From Actinomycetospora endophytica (GTDB lineage: Bacteria; Actinomycetota; Actinomycetes; Mycobacteriales; Pseudonocardiaceae), in the NCBI RefSeq assembly GCF_021026375.1, contig NZ_JAJNDB010000001.1, positions 496,001 to 560,000 of the forward strand: a DNA stretch of 64,000 nt, in the 5' to 3' direction. Positions 1-8,121 of the stretch are shown piece after piece (the stretch's first letter is position 1; every line of letters begins with the position of its first letter). Both the position numbers and the translations under genes were made by a program. The notes under the pieces are model-generated. The model saw only the letters and a list, made by a program, of their open reading frames with translations. It did not search any database and was not told the origin of the DNA.

Positions 1-400
1 CCGACCTGGTGGACCCGGCCAGGACGGGAGCGCTGCGAAGTCGCAAGGGCACGCTTCCCACGACCTGGGGCGAGGGAGTCGAAAACAGAATGGCGAAACA
101 GAGCGGCGCGTGGCGAGCCGCTCACCCCACGGGCGGGTCGATCATCGGCTGGAGCGGCAATTGACGGGACTGGAGCTCCTACCCCCCGAGTACTGGCCGG
201 CAGGGTGTCGAGCCGGTCCTCGCGGGTGGGTTTCGGCGGCCGCGAGGGAGTCACTGCAGGTCGAGCGGATCTCCGTTGCGCCGTGCCGTGACTCCCTGAT
301 CTCCGCCGGCCCGAAAATCCCGCGCTCCATCCGCTCCACGCGGCCTACAGTTCCGCCCGACCCAGCGCACCCGCGTCCCGAGGAAGGGAGTGGCCACCCC
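1..400. other. Region upstream of rtcB without a recognisable gene
   Basis: I see no supported gene here. A frame open in phase with rtcB runs back to an ATG at 110, but the peptide it would add (97 residues rich in Arg, Ser and Pro) resembles nothing in the RtcB family. Any gene entering from the left edge is not recognisable. The region should contain the rtcB promoter, but I cannot point to convincing -35/-10 boxes. Confidence 0.4.
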
Positions 401-1573
401 ATGGAGAAGATCAGCAAGCAACTCGTCAACTGGGCGTCCATCCTGGACCGGGCGACGCGCGAGCAGGCCGAGCGGGCCTCGACGATGCCGTTCGTGTTCC
501 CGCACATCGCGCTCATGCCCGACGCGCACCTCGGCAAGGGCGCGACCGTCGGCTCGGTCATCCCGACCCAGCGGGCGATCATCCCGGCGGCGGTGGGCGT
601 GGACATCGGCTGCGGGATGGCGGCGGTGCGGACGCAGTTCACCCGCGAGCAGTTCGTCGCGAAGGACTCACTGGCCCCGCTGCGGGAGGCGATCGAGCGC
701 GCGATCCCGCTCTCGGCCGGGCGCTACAACAAGAAGGTCGTCGCGACCGCCGAGCCGCGGATCGAGGAGCTCACGAAGCTCGCCGAGGAGGCCCGGTTCG
801 AGCCGGCGGGCTACGCGAGGAACTGGGACGTCCAGCTCGGCAGCCTCGGGAGCGGCAACCACTTCATCGAGGTCACCGTCGACGAGCTCGACCGCGTCTG
901 GCTGTTCCTGCACTCGGGCTCGCGGGGCGTGGGCAACAAGATCGCGCAGCGGCACATCGCGGTCGCGCAGGAGGCGATGACCTGCTGGTGGATCCAGCTG
1001 CCCGACCCGGACCTCGCCTACCTCGTCGAGGGCACCGACGAGTTCTGGACCTACATCCGCGAGCTGCGGTGGGCCCAGCACTTCGCGCTGCTCAACCGCG
1101 AGGAGATGATGGACCGGGTGGTGCGCCAGGTGGGCGAGTTCGTCGGCGAGCCCGTCGACGAGCAGGAGCGGATCAACTGCCACCACAACTACACCGAGCA
1201 GGAGACCCACTTCGGCCGGACGGTCTGGGTCTCCCGCAAGGGCGCCATCAATGCCGAGCAGGGCCGGCCCGGCCTGATCCCCGGCTCGATGGGAACGGCC
1301 TCGTACGTGGTCGCGGGCAAGGGATTCGCACCCAGCCTGAACAGCTCCCCGCACGGGGCGGGCCGGGCGTTCTCGCGCTCGAAGGCGCGCAGGACGTTCA
1401 CCGTCGAGCAGCTCCGGGAGGCGATGGCGGGGATCGAGTACCGGGACACCGCGGCGTTCCTGGACGAGATCCCGGCGGCGTACAAGGACGTCGACGTCGT
1501 GATGGCCGACGCGGCCGAGCTCGTCGAGGTCCGGCACACGCTGCGCCAGATCGTCAACGTCAAGGGCGAGTGA
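401..1573 (+). CDS. rtcB: RtcB family RNA-splicing ligase
   Basis: This 390-residue protein is an RtcB-type GTP- and Mn2+-dependent RNA ligase, an enzyme class that joins 2',3'-cyclic-phosphate or 3'-phosphate RNA ends to 5'-OH ends. The metal-site motif GVDIGCGM (Asp68, Cys71), GSLGSGNHFIE (His154), HSGSRGVGN (His171), HHNY (261-264) and SSPHGAGR (His318, the expected GMP-accepting histidine) are all present and in family order. The start is ATG 401 with AGGAAGGGAG about 10 nt upstream. An in-frame ATG at 110 would add 97 residues unlike the family. It converges on a broken kptA, whose product would also act on RNA termini. No archease or RNA cyclase gene is seen nearby. Confidence 0.92.
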   Translation: MEKISKQLVNWASILDRATREQAERASTMPFVFPHIALMPDAHLGKGATVGSVIPTQRAIIPAAVGVDIGCGMAAVRTQFTREQFVAKDSLAPLREAIERAIPLSAGRYNKKVVATAEPRIEELTKLAEEARFEPAGYARNWDVQLGSLGSGNHFIEVTVDELDRVWLFLHSGSRGVGNKIAQRHIAVAQEAMTCWWIQLPDPDLAYLVEGTDEFWTYIRELRWAQHFALLNREEMMDRVVRQVGEFVGEPVDEQERINCHHNYTEQETHFGRTVWVSRKGAINAEQGRPGLIPGSMGTASYVVAGKGFAPSLNSSPHGAGRAFSRSKARRTFTVEQLREAMAGIEYRDTAAFLDEIPAAYKDVDVVMADAAELVEVRHTLRQIVNVKGE

Positions 1574-1622
1574 CCCGGCTCTTCCCGCCGAGGGAGCCCG
1601 AGCTCTCGAACCCCGGGACGAC

Positions 1623-2169
1623 TCACCGCGACAGGAACTCCGGAGGGATCGACGGCGCCAGCCAGGTGTCGTCGTTCCCCCGCCGGAACACCACCCCGGC
1701 CCGGGCCGCCCCGGCCGCGTCGACGGTGAACACCACGAGCTCCGACCCTCGCCGGGCTCCCACCCGCCGCGCCGTCTCCGCCGCCGGCGAGAGGTGCACG
1801 TACTGACGACCCATCGGGCGCAGCCCCTGCTCCTCGATCACCGCGGCGGCCCGGACCGTCGTGCCGTGGAAGAGCACCCGCGGGAGGCACGGCGACCGGG
1901 AGATCGACGGCCCCCTCGACCGAGTGCCCGTACCTCGCCCGGATCCACGACCCGGAGAGCTCGTGCCGCTGCTCGGACCCGGACGCGACCACCTCCCGCA
2001 CCGCGTCCTCGGTCGCCGCGAGCCCCGCTCCCTGCAGCCCCGCGACCAGCGCGGACACCGGCGTCCAGCCCTCGGCGTCGAGTGAGAGCCCGTAGGCCGC
2101 CGGGTCGTGGCGCAGGGCGTGCGACATCGCGCGGGAGAGCTGCACCGAGGACGCCACGCCGGAGAGCAT
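1623..2169 (-). pseudogene. kptA: RNA 2'-phosphotransferase (Tpt1/KptA), frameshifted
   Basis: Two adjacent minus-strand frames together give one KptA-like protein of about 182 residues. The first part (from ATG 2169) carries the N-terminal winged-helix domain: LSRAMSHALRHDP, LDAEGWTPVS and RARYGHSV. The second part, from about 1877, carries the ADP-ribosyl-transferase half: LFHGTT, GLRPMGRQYVHLS and VVFRRGNDDTWLAPSIPPEF. The distance from start to stop is 547 nt, one base too many. The break falls in the G run at 1877-1881 (minus strand GCGGGT), where removing one G joins the halves exactly as in the family (VPPA then VLFHGT). KptA/Tpt1 removes an internal RNA 2'-phosphate using NAD+. It could be a true pseudogene, a sequencing error or, least likely, programmed slippage. 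Confidence 0.85.
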
Positions 2170-2317
2170 GCCCGCCCGGCGCGCCGGGTTCCCCGCGTTT
2201 CGCGGAACCGGTTGGGCGATCCGACACCCGACGCTCGGCCGGATGTCGACCCCCGGCCACCCGATCGGGGTGCGGGCCCGCCATGATCGACGCGCCGTCC
2301 ACCCCGGAGGAGTGCGC

Positions 2318-3898
2318 GTGCCGACGTCGTCGTCCGCCGTCAGTCGTCGCGCGGTCCTCCTCGGAGGCGCTGCGGGACTCGCGGCCGCCACCGTCAGCAG
2401 TGCCGCGGCCGCCTCCCCCGGGACCGCCACCGCCGCCACGACGTCCAGCACCGCAACACCACGCCCCGACGTCTTCACCCTCGGCGTCGCGTCCGGCGAC
2501 CCGGTCCCCGACGGTGTCGTCCTCTGGACCCGCCTGGCCCGTGACGCGACGAAGCCGAACGGCGGGATGACCGAGCAGGCCGTGGACGTCGACTGGCAGG
2601 TCGCCGACGACGAGCGCTTCGCCCGGGTCCGGGCGTCCGGACGGACCCGCACCGGGCCGCAGGACGGGTACGCCGTCCACGTCGAGGTCCGCGACCTCCC
2701 GGCGGGCGGGACGTTCTTCTACCGCTTCGGCGCGCTGGGCCGGGTCTCGCGGGCCGGGACGACGCGGACCGCCCCGCCCCCGAACGCGCTGGCCCCGCTC
2801 GATATCGCGGTCGCCTCGTGCGCGAACTACGAGCACGGCTATTTCACGGCCTACCGGCACATGGCGCGGGAGCGGCCCGACCTCGTCCTCTTCCTCGGCG
2901 ACTACTTCTACGAGGAGGCGGCCGGCACGTACCGCGCGAAGTCCGGCAACCCCCGCAGCTACGGGGCCCCGGAGGCGACCACCCTCGAGGGGTACCGGCA
3001 CCGCTATGCCCTGCACCACGCGGACGCCGACCTGCAGGCCGCCCACGCGGTGGCCCCGTGGGTGAGCGTGTTCGACGACCACGAGGTGCAGAACAACTGG
3101 GCCGGCGCCCACCCCGAGAGCCCGCAGCCGGACTTCCTCGGCCGCCGCGCCGCGGCGTTCCGCGCCTGGTACGAGAACATGCCGGTCCGGCTCCCGCAGC
3201 GACCCCGGGGCTCGACGATCCAGTGCTTCCGGCGCCTGACCTGGGGCGCGACGGCCAATCTCCACATGCTCGACACCCGCCAGTACCGCGACGTCCAGGT
3301 CAGCGGCGCGGCCGCCTCCCGGCAGCGCACCGATCCGCGCCGCACCATCACCGGCGGCCCGCAGGAGCAGTGGCTGGTCGACGGCTTCCGCCGCTCGCGC
3401 GCCCGCTGGGACGTCCTGGGCCAGCAGGTGTTCTTCTCCCAGCTCGACCTCACGCCCGGCCCGCCGCGCGGGTTCAACGGGGACGCCTGGGACGGCTACC
3501 CGGTGGAGCGCGACCGCATCGTGGCGAGCTGGCGGCAGGCCCGCGTGCGCAACGCCGTCGTTCTCTCCGGGGACATCCACACCCACTACGTCGCCGACAT
3601 CCGGGCCGATCACGAGGACCCGACGTCGCCGGTGGTCGGGACGGAGCTGGTCTCCAGCTCGATCACCTCCGAGGGCGACGGCTCCGCGAACTCGGCCGAG
3701 GTCGCCGGGGCGCTCGCCCGCAACCCGCACCTGCGCTACGGCATCGCCCGCCGCGGCTACGTCACGGCGCGCTTCTCGGCGGATCGGCTGGACGCGGCGG
3801 TGCGGGTCGTCGACCGGGTCTCGACTCCGGGGGCGCCGGTCCGGACCGCGGCGAGGTTCAGCGTCGCCGACCGCGCGCCGGGGCTGCGGGAGGCCTGA
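2318..3898 (+). CDS. phoD: Alkaline phosphatase D family protein, Tat-exported
   Basis: This 526-residue PhoD-family metallophosphoesterase/phosphodiesterase has a twin-arginine signal near the N-terminus (SRRAVLLGGAAGLAAA), which predicts folded export. The PhoD N-terminal domain includes FTLGVASGDPVPDGVVLWTR. The catalytic core has VASCANYEHGYF, LVLFLGDYFYEE, VFDDHEVQNNW and VVLSGDIHTHYV, which carry the Asp, Asn and His metal ligands of the family. I chose GTG 2318 because GGAGG lies about 7 nt upstream and it places the RR motif close to the N-terminus; GTG 2312 is also in frame. It likely releases phosphate from organic phosphoesters outside the cell. It is divergent from the broken kptA. 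I see no obvious pho box. Confidence 0.9.
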   Translation: MPTSSSAVSRRAVLLGGAAGLAAATVSSAAAASPGTATAATTSSTATPRPDVFTLGVASGDPVPDGVVLWTRLARDATKPNGGMTEQAVDVDWQVADDERFARVRASGRTRTGPQDGYAVHVEVRDLPAGGTFFYRFGALGRVSRAGTTRTAPPPNALAPLDIAVASCANYEHGYFTAYRHMARERPDLVLFLGDYFYEEAAGTYRAKSGNPRSYGAPEATTLEGYRHRYALHHADADLQAAHAVAPWVSVFDDHEVQNNWAGAHPESPQPDFLGRRAAAFRAWYENMPVRLPQRPRGSTIQCFRRLTWGATANLHMLDTRQYRDVQVSGAAASRQRTDPRRTITGGPQEQWLVDGFRRSRARWDVLGQQVFFSQLDLTPGPPRGFNGDAWDGYPVERDRIVASWRQARVRNAVVLSGDIHTHYVADIRADHEDPTSPVVGTELVSSSITSEGDGSANSAEVAGALARNPHLRYGIARRGYVTARFSADRLDAAVRVVDRVSTPGAPVRTAARFSVADRAPGLREA

Positions 3899-3955
3899 CG
3901 GGGCACGCCACGACCGCCGGGCGGCCTGGACACTCCGGGGTACGATGACGAGGAC

Positions 3956-3986
3956 GGCGCCGGGCTCGTCCCTCGAGCCCGGCGCC
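3956..3986 (+). terminator. Strong hairpin after phoD
   Basis: A perfect 13-bp stem (GGCGCCGGGCTCG pairing with CGAGCCCGGCGCC) closes a 5-nt loop about 60 nt after the phoD stop. It lies between convergent genes, so it may end transcription from both sides. It has no T-tract, which is common in high-GC actinobacteria. Confidence 0.7.
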
Positions 3987-4069
3987 CTCCTCTTGCGCCA
4001 CCACCACGGGCGCCACCACAACACCCGCGCGGCAGGACCGCGGCGAGATGACCCTCGTCGATCTCGCGA

Positions 4070-4088
4070 TGAGGTGAGCCTAGCCTAA
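4070..4088. promoter_or_regulatory. IdeR/DtxR iron-box-like 19-mer
   Basis: TGAGGTGAGCCTAGCCTAA matches the IdeR/DtxR consensus TTAGGTTAGSCTAACCTAA at 16 of 19 positions and is partly palindromic. It overlaps the stop codon of the WYL regulator gene, between two convergent genes, so no gene start lies downstream of it. The resemblance is clear but the position makes a promoter role doubtful. Confidence 0.3.
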
Positions 4089-5099
4089 CTCTGCGGGCGC
4101 GCCAACCCTGCCCCCGGAAGTCCCGTTCGCGGCCTTCCGGCAGCGGGTCGCGAGGGCCCGCAGCGCCTCGCCGAGCTCGTCCGGGGACTCGACGACGAAC
4201 TCCAGCCCGAGCCCGACGAGCATGATCACGGCGCCGTCCACGTGGTCGGCCGCGAGGTGTAGCCGGCTGGTGCCGTCGCCGAGGTCGTCGACGCGGGCCT
4301 GGTCGGTCCAGAGGCGCTCGCGCACGACGTCGGGCGGGGCCGCCACGCGGACGCGGCAGCGGAACGCCGCCCGCACGTCGGCGACCTTGGAGGCGACGTA
4401 GGCCGCCGGGTCGCCCCCGGGCACCTCGCGCGCGACGAACCGGGGCCCCGTCGCGAGGCCGTCCGGCCCGACCCGGGGGCGCAGCCGGTCGAGGCGCAGG
4501 GTGCGCCAGTCGTCGCGGCCGAGGTCGTGCGCGAGCAGGTACCACCGCCTGCCCCACGAGACGAGATGATGCGGCTCCACGCGCCGTCGGGTCACGGTGC
4601 CGTCGTGGGCGGTGTAGTCGAGGTCGAGCACCCGACGGTCGCGGCACGCCGCGCCGACCGCGACGAGCGCCGTCGGGTCGACCGTGGGCATCGCGCGCAG
4701 CGGCATCACGGTCGAGACCGGCACCGCCGCGACCCGACGTCGCAACCGGCTCGGCAGGATGCGCTCGAGCTTGACCAGGGCCCGGACCGCCGCCTCTCCC
4801 AGGCCCGCCACCCCGACGCCGCCGGACCCGGCCGCGGTCTGCAGGGTCACCGCGACGGCGACGGCCTCCTCGTCGTCGAGCAGCAGCGGCGGGAGCGCGG
4901 CACCGGCGCCGAGGCGATAGCCGCCGGTCGGGCCGAGGTCCACCTCGACGGGGTAGTCGAGGCCGCGCAGCTTGTCGACGTCCCGGCGCACCGTGCGCAC
5001 CGACACGTCGAGACGTTCCGCGAGCTCCGGACCCGACCACTCGGGCCGGGTCTGCAGGAGCGAGAGCAGGCGCAGCAGGCGGGCGGAGGTCTCGAGCAC
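4080..5099 (-). CDS. WYL-domain transcriptional regulator (YafY-like)
   Basis: This 339-residue regulator has an N-terminal helix-turn-helix (residues about 1-60, LAERLDVSVRTVRRDVDKLR), followed by the conserved PVEVDLGPTGGYRLG segment. A WYL domain follows, with DYTAHDGTVTRRRVEPHHLV and WYLLAHDLGRDDWRTLRLDR, and then the C-terminal WCX-type extension. WYL domains bind small ligands or nucleic acid, and family members are often local repressors. The GTG 5099 start has a GAGGA sequence just upstream. The nearest gene is the secreted lipase on the same strand, 68 nt upstream. The true target and ligand are unknown. Confidence 0.85.
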   Translation of the reverse strand: MLETSARLLRLLSLLQTRPEWSGPELAERLDVSVRTVRRDVDKLRGLDYPVEVDLGPTGGYRLGAGAALPPLLLDDEEAVAVAVTLQTAAGSGGVGVAGLGEAAVRALVKLERILPSRLRRRVAAVPVSTVMPLRAMPTVDPTALVAVGAACRDRRVLDLDYTAHDGTVTRRRVEPHHLVSWGRRWYLLAHDLGRDDWRTLRLDRLRPRVGPDGLATGPRFVAREVPGGDPAAYVASKVADVRAAFRCRVRVAAPPDVVRERLWTDQARVDDLGDGTSRLHLAADHVDGAVIMLVGLGLEFVVESPDELGEALRALATRCRKAANGTSGGRVGAPAELG

Positions 5100-5167
5100 C
5101 CCGTCATCCTCGCGCGGGAGGCGGACGGATCCTGTCCTCCGACCGAGTCAGCGATGCTCCGTTGCTG

Positions 5168-6349
5168 TCACCTGCACGTCGACGGCGTCGGCCGCCCGGC
5201 GAACCGCGCGTCGAGGAACGCCAGCGCCCCGGGGAACGCCGCCACCGCACCCCCGACGTGGGTCGGCACCGGCACCGGCGCGAACTGGACCTTCGCGCCC
5301 TCCGAGCACCAGCTGCGGACCATGGCGGCGTCCTGGTCGAACGGGACGATGTCGTCGGCGACGGAGTGGGCGACGTACATCGGCACCTGTGGCGCGCGCA
5401 GCCCGATCCGCTGCTCCTCGACCCTGCTCCGGAACGGCTCGGTGCCGAGGATCTGCGCGAGCGAGCGCCCGTCGCTGGTCAGCGTCTCCGAGCGGGTGCC
5501 CTGGTAGCGCAGCGCGGTGTCGGCGACGCACTGGTCGCGGGTCTCGGCGAGGAACCGCTTGCCCGCGGCGTTGAGCACGTCGGGGACGTGCAGGTCCGGG
5601 TAGGCGGCGTCGAACCCGTTGAGGGCGTACCCGATCAGGCCGGCCGAGGGCTTGCCGTCGAGGAAGACCCCGGTCGCCGCGAGGTCGGCGGGCACCGCCC
5701 CCGCGTAGGCGCCGACCAGGGTGCGCTCGACGTCCGGCGCGTAGGACGGGGCCAGCTCGGCGGCGGCCGCGGACGCCCCGCCGCCCTGGGAGTAGCCGGA
5801 GATCGCGCTCGGCCCGTCCTCGGGCACGCTCCCCAGATCGCGGGCGGCGCGCACGGCGTCGAGGACGGCATGGCCCTCGGCGGCGCGGTTGACGTAGGTG
5901 TGGGGCCCCGGGGTGCCCAGGCCCTGGTAGTCGGTCACGACGACCGCGTAGCCGCGGGCGAGCAGCTGCGAGACGAAGGCCGACTCGTACTCGGTGCCCG
6001 CGGCGAACTGCCGGGACGGGGCGCAGCGGTCGGCGAGTCCCTGGGTGCCGACGGCGTAGGAGATCAGCTTGCGAGGGCCCGGCGCGGGCAGGGTCGGGAC
6101 GAGGACCGTGCCGGAGACCGCGATCGCCCGACCGGCGGTGTCGGTGCTGCGGTAGAGGATGCGCGTGGCGGTGGCCGGGAGCGCCACCGCGAACGGCTCC
6201 GACCGGATCACCTCGCCGTCGTGGGCGGGCAGCGTGGCCGGCGGCTGGTAGAACGCGTCGCCGGACGCGGCAGGGGCCGCGGCCGCCGCCGTGGCGCCGA
6301 CGGTGAGCACGGTCAACGCGGTGAACAGCGTCACCAGGAGTCGGCGCAC
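5168..6349 (-). CDS. Secreted lipase (secretory LIP-family alpha/beta hydrolase)
   Basis: The 393-residue product starts with a Sec signal peptide (MRRLLVTLFTALTVLTVGATAAAAA) and a short mature N-terminus. The alpha/beta hydrolase body shows the LIP-family pattern: VVVTDYQGLGTPGPHTYVN, the nucleophile elbow ISGYSQGGGA, DIVPFDQDAAMVRSWC near the catalytic Asp, and a late THVGGAVAAFP with the expected His. The family comprises extracellular triacylglycerol lipases and esterases. The GTG 6349 start fits the signal peptide. Only 68 nt separate its stop from the start of the WYL regulator gene on the same strand, so co-transcription is possible. Confidence 0.85.
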   Translation of the reverse strand: MRRLLVTLFTALTVLTVGATAAAAAPAASGDAFYQPPATLPAHDGEVIRSEPFAVALPATATRILYRSTDTAGRAIAVSGTVLVPTLPAPGPRKLISYAVGTQGLADRCAPSRQFAAGTEYESAFVSQLLARGYAVVVTDYQGLGTPGPHTYVNRAAEGHAVLDAVRAARDLGSVPEDGPSAISGYSQGGGASAAAAELAPSYAPDVERTLVGAYAGAVPADLAATGVFLDGKPSAGLIGYALNGFDAAYPDLHVPDVLNAAGKRFLAETRDQCVADTALRYQGTRSETLTSDGRSLAQILGTEPFRSRVEEQRIGLRAPQVPMYVAHSVADDIVPFDQDAAMVRSWCSEGAKVQFAPVPVPTHVGGAVAAFPGALAFLDARFAGRPTPSTCR

Positions 6350-6425
6350 GGGCGAACCCTAGCCGCACGATCGTGACCGGCCAGTCACCGCCCGTGATTC
6401 GTCAGTGAACGTACGATCAACGGTG

Positions 6426-6650
6426 ATGACCGCAAAGACCCGGCCCGCTCCCCGGTACAGCTTCGAGCGCGACAACCGCTACCTCGTCACCGTCGTCGAC
6501 GACGACGGCGGGCGCCACGACCATCGACTCGACGCCTACCAGGGCTGGCTCGCCGGGCCGGAAGGCATCCGTCACCGCTTCGGTCAGCACCGTCGGACGC
6601 GCACCGAGATCCCCGACGACCGCATCGCGGCCACCGTCGGTCCGATGTAG
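6426..6650 (+). CDS. Small hypothetical protein
   Basis: This 74-residue reading frame has actinobacterial codon bias (G/C in most third positions) and sits alone in a 500-nt space between divergent and convergent neighbours. It encodes a charged soluble peptide rich in Arg, His and Asp (RYSFERDNRYLVTVVDDDGG, then RHRFGQHRRTRTEI). I recognise no domain. The ATG at 6426 has only a weak ribosome site; a start at 6405 is possible. Confidence 0.45.
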   Translation: MTAKTRPAPRYSFERDNRYLVTVVDDDGGRHDHRLDAYQGWLAGPEGIRHRFGQHRRTRTEIPDDRIAATVGPM

Positions 6651-6714
6651 GCCGGTGCGGGTCCCGACGTGGCACGGGCCCCCGCCGTCACACGGAGGCG
6701 TGGCCCCGCGGGGA

Positions 6715-6742
6715 CACGACCGACCTTCCCCGGCCGGTCGTG
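6715..6742. terminator. Hairpin between convergent genes
   Basis: The 11-nt arms CACGACCGACC and GGCCGGTCGTG pair with one mismatch around the loop TTCCCC. It lies after the small hypothetical gene and 122 nt beyond the stop of the converging LuxR-type gene. The surrounding 6651-6863 is otherwise GC-rich without a gene I can support. Confidence 0.4.
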
Positions 6743-6863
6743 CCCCGCGCCGCTGCCCGCGGCCCGGGCCCACACCGTCCGCACCGTCCACCGGACCCTC
6801 GTCCGACGCCGCCGCCTCCGACTCGGCGGGTCGTCCCGGATCCGGTCCCCGGTCCGCGCGGGC

Positions 6864-7466
6864 TCAGCTGACGAGACCGCAGCGGAAGCCCTGGGCCACC
6901 GCCTGGGCGCGGTCCGACGCCGAGAGCTTGCGGAACAGGCGACGCGCGTGCGTCTTGACGGTGTCCTCGGACAGGTAGAGCTCGCGGCCGATCTGGCCGT
7001 TGCTCTTGCCCTGGCTCATCCCGCGCAGGACCTGCATCTCGCGCTCGGTGAGGTTGATGCCCGCCCCCGGCTCCGAGGCGGAGCGCTGGGCCGGGAAGAC
7101 GTCCCCCATGGTGGTGCTGGCGAGCGCGGCCACGAGCTCGGGCCGCGAGGCGTCCCAGCGCAGGTAGCCGCGGGCCCCGCCCGCGATGGCCGAGGCGATG
7201 CTGCCGGCGTCGTCGGGGGCCCCGAAGACGATGACGTTCGCCTGGTGGTGGGCTGCGACGAGACGCCGGGTGGCCTCCGCGCCCGAGCTGACCGCGCGCT
7301 GCGTGCCGACGAAGACCACGTCGACCGGCTGGCGGGCGTAGCGGGCGAGCAGGTCCTCGGCGGTGGCCACGCAGTCGATGCGCTGCACGCCGGGCACGGC
7401 CGACATGACGCGGGTCAGGCCCTCCCGGACACTGCGTCGGTCGTCGCAGATCAGAACCGTCCTCAT
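6864..7466 (-). CDS. LuxR-family response regulator with degenerate receiver
   Basis: The 200-residue protein has a CheY-like N-terminal domain (VLICDDRRSVREGL) and a clear C-terminal LuxR/FixJ helix-turn-helix from about residue 138: LTEREMQVLRGMSQGKSN, then GRELYLSEDTVKTHARRLFRKL. The position that should hold the phospho-accepting Asp reads VDVVFVGTQ, with no acidic residue, so classical phosphorylation looks unlikely; the N-terminal acidic pair is kept. No sensor kinase gene is adjacent. It is divergent from aroQ and shares a short regulatory region with it. Regulators of this kind are widespread in Pseudonocardiaceae (from memory, not searched). Confidence 0.85.
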   Translation of the reverse strand: MRTVLICDDRRSVREGLTRVMSAVPGVQRIDCVATAEDLLARYARQPVDVVFVGTQRAVSSGAEATRRLVAAHHQANVIVFGAPDDAGSIASAIAGGARGYLRWDASRPELVAALASTTMGDVFPAQRSASEPGAGINLTEREMQVLRGMSQGKSNGQIGRELYLSEDTVKTHARRLFRKLSASDRAQAVAQGFRCGLVS

Positions 7467-7575
7467 TCAGACTCCACTTCCCCGGGTGGCGGTCCCGATC
7501 GGGGTCGGGACCGACGGCATTGTCAGGCGGCCCACGGTGGGCGCTGTCCTTCCATCGGCGTCCCCGGGCGAGACC

Positions 7576-7605
7576 TTGACCCTCGAATAACACCCCTGTT
7601 GTTAT
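7576..7605 (+). promoter_or_regulatory. Probable aroQ promoter with inverted repeat
   Basis: TTGACC (7576-7581) and TGTTAT (7600-7605) are spaced 18 nt apart, a good sigma-70-type pair 25 nt before the aroQ start. The -10 hexamer is also the right arm of an inverted repeat, ATAACA (7587-7592) to TGTTAT, in an unusually AT-rich patch. A bound regulator there could block polymerase. Confidence 0.5.
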
Positions 7606-7630
7606 CGCTACGTGATGGAGCGGAGAGCCC

Positions 7631-8089
7631 ATGTCGCAAAATCGTGACGCTGAACGGCCGGGTCGGGTACTCCTGCTGCACGGACCCAACCTCAACCTGC
7701 TCGGGCGACGCGAACCGGGGGTCTACGGCACCACGACGCTCGCCGACGTGAACGCCCGCTGCCGGGATCTGGGCGCTGAGCTGGGGCTGGAGGTCGACGC
7801 GCGGCAGAGCAACCACGAGGGTGTGCTCATCGACGCGGTCCAGGAGGCGATGGCCGACTTCGACGCCGTCGTCATCAATCCGGGCGGATACACCCACACC
7901 TCGGTGGCCCTGCGGGACGCGCTCGCGGCCCTTCCGGTCCCGGTGGTCGAGGTCCACATCTCGAACGTGCACGCCCGCGAGCCGTTCAGACACCACTCGT
8001 ACGTGTCACCGATCGCCACCGCGGTCATCGCCGGCGCGGGGGTGCTCGGCTACGAACTCGCCCTGCGATACTGCGCTGCGCGCATGTGA
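7631..8089 (+). CDS. aroQ: 3-dehydroquinate dehydratase, type II
   Basis: This 152-residue enzyme catalyses dehydration of 3-dehydroquinate to 3-dehydroshikimate in the shikimate pathway. All type II signatures are present: [16 protein letters not shown] with the active-site Arg and Tyr32, [23 protein letters not shown], and [18 protein letters not shown] with the catalytic His. Length is typical of the dodecameric family. ATG 7631 has GGAGCGGAGAG upstream. It stands apart from other aro genes; its neighbours are a LuxR-type regulator (divergent) and an alpha/beta hydrolase (convergent). Confidence 0.95.
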   Translation: MSQNRDAERPGRVLLLHGPNLNLLGRREPGVYGTTTLADVNARCRDLGAELGLEVDARQSNHEGVLIDAVQEAMADFDAVVINPGGYTHTSVALRDALAALPVPVVEVHISNVHAREPFRHHSYVSPIATAVIAGAGVLGYELALRYCAARM

Positions 8090-8121
8090 ACGAATTCGGT
8101 CGCCAGGACGACCACATCCGT

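Noticed and set aside
110..400. N-terminal extension of RtcB from ATG 110
   Set aside because: The added 97 residues do not look like RtcB, and ATG 401 has a good ribosome site and family-typical start.
1838..4024. 728-residue minus-strand frame across phoD
   Set aside because: It is antisense to a clearly recognised PhoD with catalytic motifs.
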